Both the position numbers and the translations under genes were made by a program. A stretch of DNA of 64,000 bases, taken from positions 2,067,501 to 2,131,500 of the forward strand of contig NZ_JAMZEB010000002.1 of NCBI RefSeq assembly GCF_024172165.1. The letters are read 5' to 3'. Each line of letters starts with the position of its first letter. Within the stretch, counting starts at the first letter, position 1. This DNA is from Nonomuraea thailandensis. GTDB lineage: Bacteria; Actinomycetota; Actinomycetes; Streptosporangiales; Streptosporangiaceae. Shown in pieces: positions 6,930 through 14,962 of this stretch. Under the pieces are notes generated by a model, which had not been told where the DNA came from, made no database searches, and saw only the letters and a program-made list of their open reading frames with translations.

Positions 6930-8354
6930 TCAGGGCTGGACGTGCGTCACCTCCACCCCCAGCAGGTCGGCCACTGCCCGCAGGTCGGCCAGGCGGCGCC
7001 CGGTGCCCAGGGCCCAGTGGTGCGAGATGCCGGAGGCGCTCCACGCGTCCGTCCACTCGCCGGGGTCGCAGCCGAAGTCGACCCGGGAGGTGGTGTTCCC
7101 GATCTGCAGCAGCGGCCCCGCCACGACCTCGCCCTCCGACACGACGAAGCCGAAGCTCCCGTCCCTGGCCTGCCGCAGCCCGAACGCGGTCACCGGGCCG
7201 CGCTTGACGTCGAACTCCACCGACACGCCCCAGCCGCGTTTGCCGTGGTAGACGCCCAGCCCGCGCAGCAGCGGCCGGTGCGAGCTGATCGCCAGGTGCG
7301 CGGGGCCGTCGTGGCCCATCTCGACGTGACCGCGGGCGAAGTCGAGCGCCTGCAGCTCGGTGAACGAGCCGCCGCCGCCCAGCCGGTCCATGATGAGCAT
7401 GGCCAGCGAGGTGCGCAGCTCGTACTCTCCGGCGGCCGGGATGCCCCGGGCCGTGAGCAGGGAGGCGCCGAGGATCATGCCGGCGCCCAGCCGTTCGTGC
7501 ACCTCGCCGTCCAGGCCGCGGTGGTAGTAGGCCAGGCTGTCCAGCCCGAAGTCCTCCACGAGGCGGTCCAGGCCCACCGACACGCGGGCCGCCCACGCCA
7601 GGTCCTCCTCGTTCACCGAGTCGGCCAGCTCGAACACCTCCCGCGCCAGCTTCACCCGCTCGCCCGTCTCGGCGTCGGAGACCTTCTCCGTGCGCACGCG
7701 CAGGTCGTCGAACTCCAGCACCTCCACGTGACCGCCGAAGTTGGCGCTCACCAGCGTCAGGTCGGTGGCCACGTCCAGCATGCCCGGGTAGAGGTGCCCC
7801 ATCAGGCCGTGCCGGCCGTGGCGCAGCGTGGCGCGCACGCCCGCCGCCCGGATCCAGCGGCCGATCCGCTCCCAGGCCCGCTCGTCCTCCAGGTAGCCGG
7901 AGACCGAGCGGAACGGGATGCCGCAGCGGGCGAAGGCGTTGGCCATCTCGGGCAGCGGGCAGGCGCCGCAGTAGGCCAGCCACTGGCCGGTGTCGAAGGT
8001 GGCGTGGTCCATCGACTCCGTGGGCTGCAGGTTGATCAGCAGCACGGGCGCGCCGCTGCGCTGCGCGATCGGCACCAGCATGGTGGCCGTCATGTACGTC
8101 GTCAGGAACCCGACGATCAGGTCGCAGCCGGCGGCCCGCAGCTTCTCGGCCGCCTCGTCCCCCTCGCGGGCGTCGGAGATGAAGCCGACGTCCACGATCT
8201 CCGCGTCGAAGCCGCGCATGCGCTCCGAGACCCGCTCGGCGGAGCGCTGGAGCTGGGGCAGCAGGTCGGGGAACTGCGGCCAGTAGGCGCCCAGCCCGCC
8301 GGCGACCAGGCCCACCTTGACGCGGGGCGGGGTGATGCGGGGGAAGTCGTTCAC
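6930..8354 (-). CDS. L-arabinose/L-fucose isomerase-family protein
   Basis: The protein has 474 residues, close to the ~500 usual for L-arabinose isomerases. The N-terminal half has the Rossmann-like features of the fucose/arabinose isomerase fold (KVGLVAGGLGAYWPQFPDL, AAGCDLIVGFLTTYMTATMLVPIAQ, PVLLINLQPTESMD). A later block resembles AraA-type proteins (HGRHGLMGHLYPGMLDVATDL, and HEMGH-like EMGHDGPAHLAI). Such enzymes interconvert aldose and ketose sugars with a divalent metal. Metal ligands cannot be assigned with certainty by eye. It is the last gene of a minus-strand run with the discoidin-domain and PhoD-like genes (19 bp from the former), next to a sugar ABC operon, so a role in sugar catabolism is likely. 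The exact substrate is unknown. Confidence 0.75.
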   Translation of the reverse strand: MNDFPRITPPRVKVGLVAGGLGAYWPQFPDLLPQLQRSAERVSERMRGFDAEIVDVGFISDAREGDEAAEKLRAAGCDLIVGFLTTYMTATMLVPIAQRSGAPVLLINLQPTESMDHATFDTGQWLAYCGACPLPEMANAFARCGIPFRSVSGYLEDERAWERIGRWIRAAGVRATLRHGRHGLMGHLYPGMLDVATDLTLVSANFGGHVEVLEFDDLRVRTEKVSDAETGERVKLAREVFELADSVNEEDLAWAARVSVGLDRLVEDFGLDSLAYYHRGLDGEVHERLGAGMILGASLLTARGIPAAGEYELRTSLAMLIMDRLGGGGSFTELQALDFARGHVEMGHDGPAHLAISSHRPLLRGLGVYHGKRGWGVSVEFDVKRGPVTAFGLRQARDGSFGFVVSEGEVVAGPLLQIGNTTSRVDFGCDPGEWTDAWSASGISHHWALGTGRRLADLRAVADLLGVEVTHVQP

Positions 8355-8373
8355 GGGTTTCTCCTCATGAGTG

Positions 8374-9264
8374 TCAGCGCACTTCGACCTCGATGACGCG
8401 CGTGTAGTCGTTCGCGCCGTTCGAGGCCAGCGCGACGATGCGGACGGCGTCCGCGGTGACGGGGGCGAAGTCCGAGCGGGCCGTTCCGGCGGTGTTGCCG
8501 CGCACCTGCGCGACCGTCTGCCACTGCCCGCCCACCTGGGCCTGCACGTCCCAGTCGCGCACGCCGTACCTGGAGGCCGGGTAGCGCTCGGTGTCCAGGG
8601 TGTAGACGTCCACGCGGGAGACCTGCCGGGCTCCGCCCAGCGCGATGGACAGCGTGTCGGGCCAGGCCCTGGCGGTGGCGTCGTTCCAGCCGTTGCCGCC
8701 GGCCCAGCCGTTGGACGAGCGGTCGCCGTCGGCGACGCTGCACGGCGGGTAGTTGGCGTTGGTGTGCTGGGAGGAGGCGGTGACGGGGCGGCGCAGGGCC
8801 AGGTTGCCGCCGTTGTCGAGGCCGTCCACGGGCACGACCTCGACCGGCACCTCCAGCGTGCGGTCCGGGGTGCGCAGGCGCAGGCCGTACGTGCCCTGCG
8901 CGGTGCCGGGCGGGACGGCGACCAGCAGGTTCGCGCCGACCTGGTAGCCGGGCGGGAGGTAGCTGGTCAGCATCGCGCGGGAGGACGTCAGCGGCGGGTC
9001 CAGCTCCACCCTCATGGTGGCGTACGCGGCCTTGCGCGCGTCGCTGCGCATGCCGATCCTGAGCTTGGCGGGACAGGCCGGGTCCACCCCGAGCGGCGCG
9101 ACGAGCCTGTCCGCGCCGGCGACCGGGGTGAGCCTGCCGGTGCCCTTGGAGACGCCCGGCTCGACCTTGACCGACGCCGTCTGCGGGGGCGGCTCGGGGT
9201 CGAGGGCGCCCGCGGTGGTGGTCACGGTGGCGGCGACGGCCAGGGCGGCGGCGAGTACACGCAT
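8374..9264 (-). CDS. Secreted protein with F5/8-type C (discoidin) domain
   Basis: The 296-residue protein has a signal peptide (MRVLAAALAVAATVTTTAGA). A NEW3-like beta domain spans about residues 30-145 (LTSYLPPGYQVGANLLVAVPPGTAQGTYGLRLR). A C-terminal F5/8 type C carbohydrate-binding domain follows, from NLALRRPVTASSQ (about 154) to the end, with PDTLSIALGG and VSRVDVYTLD strands. No catalytic domain is present, so it probably binds glycans outside the cell, or it is the binding half of a once larger glycosidase. It lies 13 bp downstream of the PhoD-like gene and just upstream of the isomerase-like gene, implying co-transcription. Confidence 0.8.
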   Translation of the reverse strand: MRVLAAALAVAATVTTTAGALDPEPPPQTASVKVEPGVSKGTGRLTPVAGADRLVAPLGVDPACPAKLRIGMRSDARKAAYATMRVELDPPLTSSRAMLTSYLPPGYQVGANLLVAVPPGTAQGTYGLRLRTPDRTLEVPVEVVPVDGLDNGGNLALRRPVTASSQHTNANYPPCSVADGDRSSNGWAGGNGWNDATARAWPDTLSIALGGARQVSRVDVYTLDTERYPASRYGVRDWDVQAQVGGQWQTVAQVRGNTAGTARSDFAPVTADAVRIVALASNGANDYTRVIEVEVR

Positions 9265-9277
9265 GATCGGCTCCTTC

Positions 9278-10849
9278 CTAGAGCACCTGAAGGCCGGGCG
9301 CGCCGTCGAGGGCGACCAGGCTGGCGCGGGTGGAGACGGGAGCGCCTGGACGGTCCACGTACGGGACGACCTTGAAGTCCGAGCGCCACTGGCCGCGGGT
9401 GACCTCGCAGGAGACGTAGCCGCGCTGGTAGCTGGAGAAGCGCAGGTGCGGGTTGGCCGGGTCGGAGCCGCCGGGCGGCACGCCCGTGTTCGGGTTGCCG
9501 TTGCCGCCGCTGCTGATCGAGGTGCAGACGAACTCGACGCCGACGGCGGGCGAGGCGGGGTCGTCGAAGTTCGTCCTGAGGTCGCCGGCGAGGTTGTAGT
9601 GGATGTCGCCGGTCAGCACCACCGGGTTGCTCACCTGGCGCTCGACCATGCCGGTGAGCAGGCGGTCCTTGGCGGACTTGTAGCCGTCCCACAGGTCCAT
9701 GCTGAGCCGCTGAGCCGGGCCGGGGTCGTAGTCGAGCTGCATCATGGCGATCTGCTGGGCCAGCACGTTCCACTTGGCGCGGGAGGCGCCGAGGCCTTCG
9801 AGCAGCCACGCCTCCTGCTCGGCGCCGAGCATCTGCCGTGCCGGGTCCAGCCGGTCGGCGCAGTCGACCTGCTGGCCGTCGCCGCAGACCTGGTCGTCGC
9901 GGTACTGCCGGGTGTCGAGCACGTTGAACTCGGCCAGGTCGCCGAAGGTGAACCGGCGGTAGATGCGCGCGTCGGGGCCCTCCATGGAGGGGACGCGGAC
10001 CGGCATGTTCTCCCAGAAGGCGCGGAAGGCGTTGGCGCGGATGACCAGGTAGTCCTGCTCGGTCACCTCCCCGCCGGGGCCGAAGCGGCCGGCCCAGTTG
10101 TCGAGCACCTCGTGGTCGTCCCAGGTGACGATCCACGGCGCGCGCTGGTGCGCGGCCTGGAGGTCGGGGTCGCTCTTGTAGAGGCCGTACTGCACGCGGT
10201 AGCGGTCGAGCGTGTCGCACTGCACCCGGAACTGCTCGGGCACCGGGGTGTTGCGGTTGCCGCCCATCGGGACGATGCCGTACTCGTAGATGTAGTCGCC
10301 CAGGTGGAAGACCACGTCGGGGTTCTCGTCGGCGAGGTGGCGGTAGGCGGTGTAGTAGCCGTCCTGCCAGGAGGCGCACGACGCGAACGCCAGGCGCAGC
10401 GCGTCGGGGCTGCTGCGCGGCGCCGGCGCGGTCTTGGTGCGGCCGGCGGGGCTGAGCTCGCCGCCGGAGCGGAAACGGTAGAAGTACTCGCGGCCGGGCC
10501 GCAGGCCCTTGGCGTCCACGTGCACGGAGTGGCCGTACTCCGGCGTGGCCCAGGCCGAGCCGGAGCGGACGCGGCGGGCGAAACCCTCGTCCTCGGCGAT
10601 CTCCCAGTCCACCCGGATGCGGTTGAACGGCAGGCCGCCGAGCGGCTCCAGCGGCTTGGGGGCCAGGCGCGTCCAGAGGATCACCCGGTCGGGGAGCGGG
10701 TCGCCGGAGGCGACGCCGAGCTGGAAGGGGTAGTCGGCCGTCCTGGCCGCGGCGGGCGCGGTCCAGGGGTCGGCCAGGTCGGTGGTGAAGGCCAGGGCGA
10801 AGGCGGCGCTGCCTAAGCCGAGGAAGCCCCGGCGTGAAGGGTGCGGCAT
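9278..10849 (-). CDS. phoD: PhoD-like alkaline phosphatase/phosphodiesterase, Tat-exported
   Basis: The 523-residue protein begins with a twin-arginine signal (SRRGFLGLGSAAFALAF). An N-terminal Fn3-like PhoD domain follows (FQLGVASGDPLPDRVILWTRL), then the metallophosphatase core: FASCASWQDGYYTAYRHLA, VVFHLGDYIYEYG, TWDDHEVLDNW and VVLTGDIHYNLA. These match the metal-binding motifs of PhoD, which releases phosphate from phosphodiesters or monoesters outside the cell with Ca2+ and Fe3+. The ATG at 10849 is preferred over the longer frame because AGGAAG lies eight bases upstream and the Tat signal starts there. It heads the run leading to the discoidin and isomerase-like genes. Confidence 0.9.
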   Translation of the reverse strand: MPHPSRRGFLGLGSAAFALAFTTDLADPWTAPAAARTADYPFQLGVASGDPLPDRVILWTRLAPKPLEPLGGLPFNRIRVDWEIAEDEGFARRVRSGSAWATPEYGHSVHVDAKGLRPGREYFYRFRSGGELSPAGRTKTAPAPRSSPDALRLAFASCASWQDGYYTAYRHLADENPDVVFHLGDYIYEYGIVPMGGNRNTPVPEQFRVQCDTLDRYRVQYGLYKSDPDLQAAHQRAPWIVTWDDHEVLDNWAGRFGPGGEVTEQDYLVIRANAFRAFWENMPVRVPSMEGPDARIYRRFTFGDLAEFNVLDTRQYRDDQVCGDGQQVDCADRLDPARQMLGAEQEAWLLEGLGASRAKWNVLAQQIAMMQLDYDPGPAQRLSMDLWDGYKSAKDRLLTGMVERQVSNPVVLTGDIHYNLAGDLRTNFDDPASPAVGVEFVCTSISSGGNGNPNTGVPPGGSDPANPHLRFSSYQRGYVSCEVTRGQWRSDFKVVPYVDRPGAPVSTRASLVALDGAPGLQVL

Positions 10850-10904
10850 GCTGCTTCCTAAGCTGGGGGACGAAGCCCTCACTTTCTAGCAAGCAGGCAC
10901 GCTC

Positions 10905-10925
10905 TTAACAAGATACAAGTTACAA
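10905..10925 (-). promoter_or_regulatory. Three contiguous 7-bp direct repeats upstream of phoD
   Basis: Read on the minus strand, TTGTAAC, TTGTATC and TTGTTAA follow one another without a gap, about 55 bases before the phoD start and just after the DeoR gene hairpin. This A/T-rich patch is the likely phoD promoter region. The repeats could be an activator site. They do not match the Streptomyces PHO-box core GTTCACC, so PhoP control is not claimed. Confidence 0.35.
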
Positions 10926-10926
10926 A

Positions 10927-10944
10927 TAACGCCTCTCGGCGTTA
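10927..10944 (-). terminator. Hairpin at the end of the DeoR-family gene
   Basis: TAACGCC and GGCGTTA form a perfect 7-bp stem around a four-base loop. The stop codon TAA of the regulator gene is part of the stem. On the minus strand it is followed by a T-rich stretch (TTTGTAACTTG), consistent with an intrinsic terminator that separates deoR from phoD. Confidence 0.6.
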
Positions 10945-11760
10945 CATCTCGGCCACGCGGATGTCCCCGTGGGAGTCCCGGAGCCGCTGGAGCAGCTCCG
11001 CCGGCGCGTTCGCGTCCACCACCACCACGTCGAAGTCGTCCAGCGGCGCCACCCGGTGCAGCGCCACGCGGGCCAGCTTGGAGCCGTCCACGGCCAGCAC
11101 CCGCCGCGATCCCGAGCGCAACATCGCCCGCTTGACCAGCACGATCTCCTGCTCCTGGTGGTAGGCGTACTGCTCGGTGACCGCCGAGGTGGACACCACC
11201 ACCAGGTCGACGTTCACCGCCTCGACCGCGTCCACGCAGCCGAGCCCGAGAAACGAGTCATGGGTCGCGTGATATTCACCGCCCAGCGCGATGAGACGGA
11301 GGTCGCGCTCGGCGGCCAGCAGCCTGATCGCCTCCAGGAAGTTCGTCACGACGGTCAGCGGGGCCAGCTCGCCCAGGTGGCGGGCGACGGCCAGAGCCGT
11401 CGTCGAGTCGTCGAGCATCACCGAGCTGCCCGGCTCGATCAGGCCGGCCACCACCCTGGCGATCGCGTCCTTCTCCGCCGTGTGGGCCTTGAGCCGGTAG
11501 GCGATGTTGCTCTCCCAGACGTTGCTGGCCTGGGCGGTGGCGCCGCCCCTGACCTTCCGCACCATGCCCTGGCGCTCGAGCTCGTCGAGGTCGCGGTGGA
11601 CGGTCATCAGGCTCACGCCGAAGCTCTCGGCGAGCTCGGTCACGGAGGCGGAGCCCTGGCGCACGATGTGCTCGGCCATGCCCTGCCATCGCGTGGACCT
11701 GCTGGAGGTGTGCTGACGCGAATTCACCAATGTCTCCACCCTGTTCGGACGGCTGCGCAT
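10942..11760 (-). CDS. DeoR/GlpR-family transcriptional regulator
   Basis: The 272-residue protein has an N-terminal helix-turn-helix (HIVRQGSASVTELAESFGVSLMTVHRDLDELERQG) with the family signature including the HRDLDxL recognition helix, then VRGGATA. The C-terminal ligand domain of the DeoRC type carries MLDDSTTALAVARHL, VTNFLEAIRLLA, LIALGGEY and VLAVDGSKLARVALHRVA. These regulators bind a sugar phosphate and usually repress sugar genes. The ATG at 11760 is chosen; an upstream GTG at 11820 lies inside the putative promoter and has no ribosome-binding site. It is divergent from the sugar ABC operon, its likely target through the TTAAC-rich region between them. Confidence 0.88.
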   Translation of the reverse strand: MRSRPNRVETLVNSRQHTSSRSTRWQGMAEHIVRQGSASVTELAESFGVSLMTVHRDLDELERQGMVRKVRGGATAQASNVWESNIAYRLKAHTAEKDAIARVVAGLIEPGSSVMLDDSTTALAVARHLGELAPLTVVTNFLEAIRLLAAERDLRLIALGGEYHATHDSFLGLGCVDAVEAVNVDLVVVSTSAVTEQYAYHQEQEIVLVKRAMLRSGSRRVLAVDGSKLARVALHRVAPLDDFDVVVVDANAPAELLQRLRDSHGDIRVAEM

Positions 11761-11822
11761 CCTACCCTTGACACCCCGCTCGGGCGACTCGTACCCTCCA
11801 CCCACCGCTACTTTTAACACGT

Positions 11823-11851
11823 TTGACTGTTAATTTAACAATCATTAAAAC
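11823..11851 (+). promoter_or_regulatory. Putative promoter of the sugar ABC operon with embedded palindrome
   Basis: TTGACT (11823-11828) and TAAAAC (11846-11851) are separated by 17 bases, a plausible -35/-10 pair. Between them lies TGTTAATTTAACA (11828-11840), a perfect 6-bp inverted repeat around one central base. More TTAA words flank it on both sides. The A/T richness stands out in this G+C-rich window. The simplest reading is an operator for the adjacent DeoR regulator that blocks the promoter. Confidence 0.5.
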
Positions 11852-11931
11852 GTTCGCATTGCGTCCGGCCCTGTGATCGCCGGGCGCTCTCGGGGGATCT
11901 CAGCACTTCGCACGACCGAGGAGACAGCGAC

Positions 11932-13242
11932 ATGACCGACCTGCTGCACCACGCCAGGGTCAGCCGCGGCCAGTTCCTGCGCATGATGGGCGGTCTGGCC
12001 GCGGCCACCCTCGCCACCACGGCCTGCTCCACCAGGCCGGAGACCACCGCCACCACCGGTGGCGGCGGCGGGGCCACCACCGAGCTCAAGTTCATCGGCG
12101 TGGCCGACCAGAAGACGCCGATGGACGAGCTGGCCGCCGCCTACGCCAAGGCCACGCCCACCGTCCGGCTGACCGCGTCCTACGCCCCCACCGACCAGGT
12201 GCAGACCTCCCTGCGCACCCAGCTCGGCGCGGGCAACGCCCCCGACCTGCACGTCGTCTACCCCGGCAACGGCAGCGCGATGTCGATGACCCAGATCGCC
12301 CAGGCCGGGCTGCTGGCCGACCTGTCCGCGCAGCCCTGGACGCAGACGATCCCCGCCGGGTTCAAGCCCGCCTTCCAGCTCGACGGCAAGACCTACCTGT
12401 TCTCGGCCGGGTCGTCGGTCATCGGCGCCGTCTACAACAAGAAGGTCTTCCAGCAGGCCGGGATCGACGCGCCGCCCACCACGTGGAGCGAGTTCCTGGC
12501 CGTGTGCGACAAGCTGAAGAAGGCCGGGGTGACGCCCATCGCCCTGGGCGCCCAGACGCCGTGGGTCACCCAGCTCATCACGTACGCGCTGGTGCCCTCC
12601 ACCGTCTACGCCAAGGACCCCACCTTCGACGACAAGCAGCTCGCGGGGCAGGCCACCTTCGCCGGCTCCGGCTGGCACCAGGCCATGGAGATGTACCTGG
12701 AGCTGCAGAAACGCGGCTACTTCAACGACAAGCCGAACGGCACCACGTTCGAGCAGCAGACCTCCATGGTGGCCACCGGCAAGGCCGCCATGGCCATCCA
12801 GGTCTCCGCCGTCCTGCCCGACTTCCGCAAGGCCGCCTCCTCGCCCGACGACCTGTCGATGTTCCCCCTGCCGGGAGCCGACGACGCGAACCAGGTGTGG
12901 ATCCCGGCCGGCGTCGTCGTCGGGCTCGGCGCCTCGGCCAAGGGCCGCAACGCCGAGCAGGCCAAGGCGTTCATCGACTTCCTCGGCCGCCAGGAGAACC
13001 TCAACGCCTGGGCCAAGGCCATCGCCGCCATCCCGCTCACCCAGGACGCCAGTTCCACGATCGACCCGGCCGTCCAGTCGTTCCTGCCCTTCACCAAGGA
13101 CCGCGCCGTGCCGTTCATGGACCAGCGCTGGCCGAACGCCGAGGTCCAGCCCGTGCACTTCGCGGTCGTCCAGGAGTTGCTGGCCGGCGACTCCACGATC
13201 GACGAGGCGCTGAAGAAGATGGACGAGGCGTACCGCAAGTGA
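11932..13242 (+). CDS. Extracellular sugar-binding lipoprotein of ABC transporter
   Basis: The 436-residue protein fits the family-1 solute-binding proteins in size and layout. It has a hydrophobic N-terminal segment ending in LATTAC (candidate lipidated Cys32), then TELKFIGVADQKTPMDELAAAYAKATP, a ligand-pocket region (GNAPDLHVVYPGNGSAM) and NAEQAKAFIDFLGRQENL near the C-terminus. It would capture a sugar or oligosaccharide at the outer membrane face and deliver it to the two following permeases. No ATPase gene is in the operon; actinomycete sugar importers often share one MsiK-type ATPase encoded elsewhere. Its stop overlaps the GTG of the next gene. Confidence 0.88.
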   Translation: MTDLLHHARVSRGQFLRMMGGLAAATLATTACSTRPETTATTGGGGGATTELKFIGVADQKTPMDELAAAYAKATPTVRLTASYAPTDQVQTSLRTQLGAGNAPDLHVVYPGNGSAMSMTQIAQAGLLADLSAQPWTQTIPAGFKPAFQLDGKTYLFSAGSSVIGAVYNKKVFQQAGIDAPPTTWSEFLAVCDKLKKAGVTPIALGAQTPWVTQLITYALVPSTVYAKDPTFDDKQLAGQATFAGSGWHQAMEMYLELQKRGYFNDKPNGTTFEQQTSMVATGKAAMAIQVSAVLPDFRKAASSPDDLSMFPLPGADDANQVWIPAGVVVGLGASAKGRNAEQAKAFIDFLGRQENLNAWAKAIAAIPLTQDASSTIDPAVQSFLPFTKDRAVPFMDQRWPNAEVQPVHFAVVQELLAGDSTIDEALKKMDEAYRK

Positions 13243-14153
13243 CTCCCGTAACCGCGGGCCGCGCCCGCCCCGCGCACGTCCGGCGGCGGCGGCGCTTCTC
13301 CGCGGCCTCCCCCTCCTGGCTGTTCGCCGCGCCCGCCCTGGCCGTGTACGCGCTGATCGTGCTGTACCCGGCCGTGGCCGGCGTGATCTACGCCTTCACC
13401 GACTGGAGCGGCATCGGCCGCGACATGTCCTTCGTCGGCCTGGAGAACTTCCGCACCCTGCTGGCCGACGAGCAGGCCATGGGCTCCATCGGCAACACCC
13501 TGCTGCTCACCGTGGCCATCGTGGTGGTGCAGAACGGCGTCGGGCTGCTGCTCGCGCTCGGCGTGCACGTCAAGCTCAAGAGCCGCGCCCTGCTGCGCGT
13601 CGTCTTCTTCGCGCCCGTCGTCGTCAGCCCCGTCATGGTGGCCTTCCTGTGGAAGTACATCTACAACCCCGACCCGTCGGCCGGTCTCAACGGGCTGCTG
13701 GGCCTGGAGGTGGACTGGCTCGGCGACCCGTCGATCGCGCTCTGGTCGATCGCCGGCATGGTCGTGTGGCAGAACGCCGGCTACTCCATGGTCATCTTCC
13801 TGGCCGGGCTCGAAGGCGTGCCGCGCGAGCTGCACGAGGCCGCCATGATCGACGGCGCGGGCACCGTGCAGCGCTTCCGCTACGTCACCTGGCCGCTGCT
13901 GGCCCCCGCCCTGACGATCAACCTGATGCTCTCCACGATCGGCGGGCTCAAGCTGTTCGACCAGGTCTTCGCCGCCACCAACGGCGGCCCCGGCTACGCC
14001 ACCGAGACGCTGTCCACGGTCCTGTACAAGCAGGCGTTCGTCTTCGGCAAGTTCGGCTACAGCACCGCCGTCGCGCTGGTGCTGGCGCTGTTCGTGGCCG
14101 CGGTGTCCCTCGTCCAGGTCTACTACCTGCGCAGCCGGGAGGTGACGGCGTGA
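13239..14153 (+). CDS. Sugar ABC transporter permease (MalF-type)
   Basis: The 304-residue membrane protein has about six hydrophobic segments (WLFAAPALAVYALIVLYPAVAGVIYAF and others). The cytoplasmic EAA loop reads ELHEAAMIDGAGTVQRFRYVTWPLLAP, which contacts the ATPase. TDWSGIGRDMSFVGLENF is typical of the first periplasmic region of CUT1 permeases. The GTG start at 13239 overlaps the preceding stop by four bases (GTGA), showing translational coupling to the binding protein. It forms the channel together with the next gene product. Confidence 0.9.
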   Translation: MTPVTAGRARPAHVRRRRRFSAASPSWLFAAPALAVYALIVLYPAVAGVIYAFTDWSGIGRDMSFVGLENFRTLLADEQAMGSIGNTLLLTVAIVVVQNGVGLLLALGVHVKLKSRALLRVVFFAPVVVSPVMVAFLWKYIYNPDPSAGLNGLLGLEVDWLGDPSIALWSIAGMVVWQNAGYSMVIFLAGLEGVPRELHEAAMIDGAGTVQRFRYVTWPLLAPALTINLMLSTIGGLKLFDQVFAATNGGPGYATETLSTVLYKQAFVFGKFGYSTAVALVLALFVAAVSLVQVYYLRSREVTA

Positions 14154-14962
14154 GAAGGACGTTCGTGCTCGAGATCGTCATGATCGTGGTGGCGGTGGCG
14201 TTCCTGTTCCCCGTCTACACGCTGATCTCGCTCGCCCTCAAGGACCCCGGGCAGATCGCGCGCTCGCCGCTGGCCCCGCCGAACCCGCCCACCCTGGACA
14301 ACTTCACCAGCGCCTGGTCGGCGGCGGCGCTCGGCCCCTCGCTCGTCAACAGCACGGTGATCACCGCGGCCAGTCTGGTCGCGCTCATCGCGCTCGGCTC
14401 GTTCGCCGCCTACTTCCTGGCCCGCGTCCAGACCCGCCTCGGCTACGGCCTGTACGTGCTCTTCCTGCTGGGCATCGTGCTGCCCTTCCAGCTCGGCATG
14501 ATCCCCCTGTACGAGCTGGTCAACGACCTGGGCCTGATCGGCACGCACGCCGGGATGATCCTCTTCTACACCGGCATCCAGCTCCCCTTCACCGTCTTCC
14601 TCTACACCGGCTTCATCCGGGCGCTGCCCCGCGAGTACGCCAGCGCCGCGCAGATCGACGGCGCCTCGCACCTGAAGGCGTTCACCCGCGTGGTCTTCCC
14701 GCTGCTGCGGCCCATCACCGGCACCGTGCTGATCCTCAACGCCGTCTTCATCTGGAACGACTTCTTCACCCCGCTGGTCTACCTCGGCGGGTCCGGCTTC
14801 GAGACGGTCCCGGTCAGCGTGTTCGCCTACGTCGGCCAGTACGTCTCCCAGCACGGCCTCGTCTTCGCCGGGCTCGTGCTCGGCGCGCTGCCCATCGTGC
14901 TGGTGTTCCTGGTGCTGCAGCGTTACGTCATCAAGGGCTTCGCGAGCGGACTCAAGGGATGA
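14150..14962 (+). CDS. Sugar ABC transporter permease (MalG-type)
   Basis: The 270-residue protein has six predicted membrane helices beginning with LEIVMIVVAVAFLFPVYTLI and an EAA loop REYASAAQIDGASHLKAFTRVVFPLLRP. It is the second CUT1-type permease subunit. The GTG start at 14150 overlaps the stop of the previous permease by four bases, and its own stop overlaps the ATG of the glycosidase gene by four bases. The four genes are therefore translated as a chain. Confidence 0.9.
   Translation: MRRTFVLEIVMIVVAVAFLFPVYTLISLALKDPGQIARSPLAPPNPPTLDNFTSAWSAAALGPSLVNSTVITAASLVALIALGSFAAYFLARVQTRLGYGLYVLFLLGIVLPFQLGMIPLYELVNDLGLIGTHAGMILFYTGIQLPFTVFLYTGFIRALPREYASAAQIDGASHLKAFTRVVFPLLRPITGTVLILNAVFIWNDFFTPLVYLGGSGFETVPVSVFAYVGQYVSQHGLVFAGLVLGALPIVLVFLVLQRYVIKGFASGLKG

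Noticed and set aside
10905..10925. PHO box upstream of phoD
   Set aside because: The repeats are heptamers without the GTTCACC core and the 11-bp period of known actinomycete PHO boxes.
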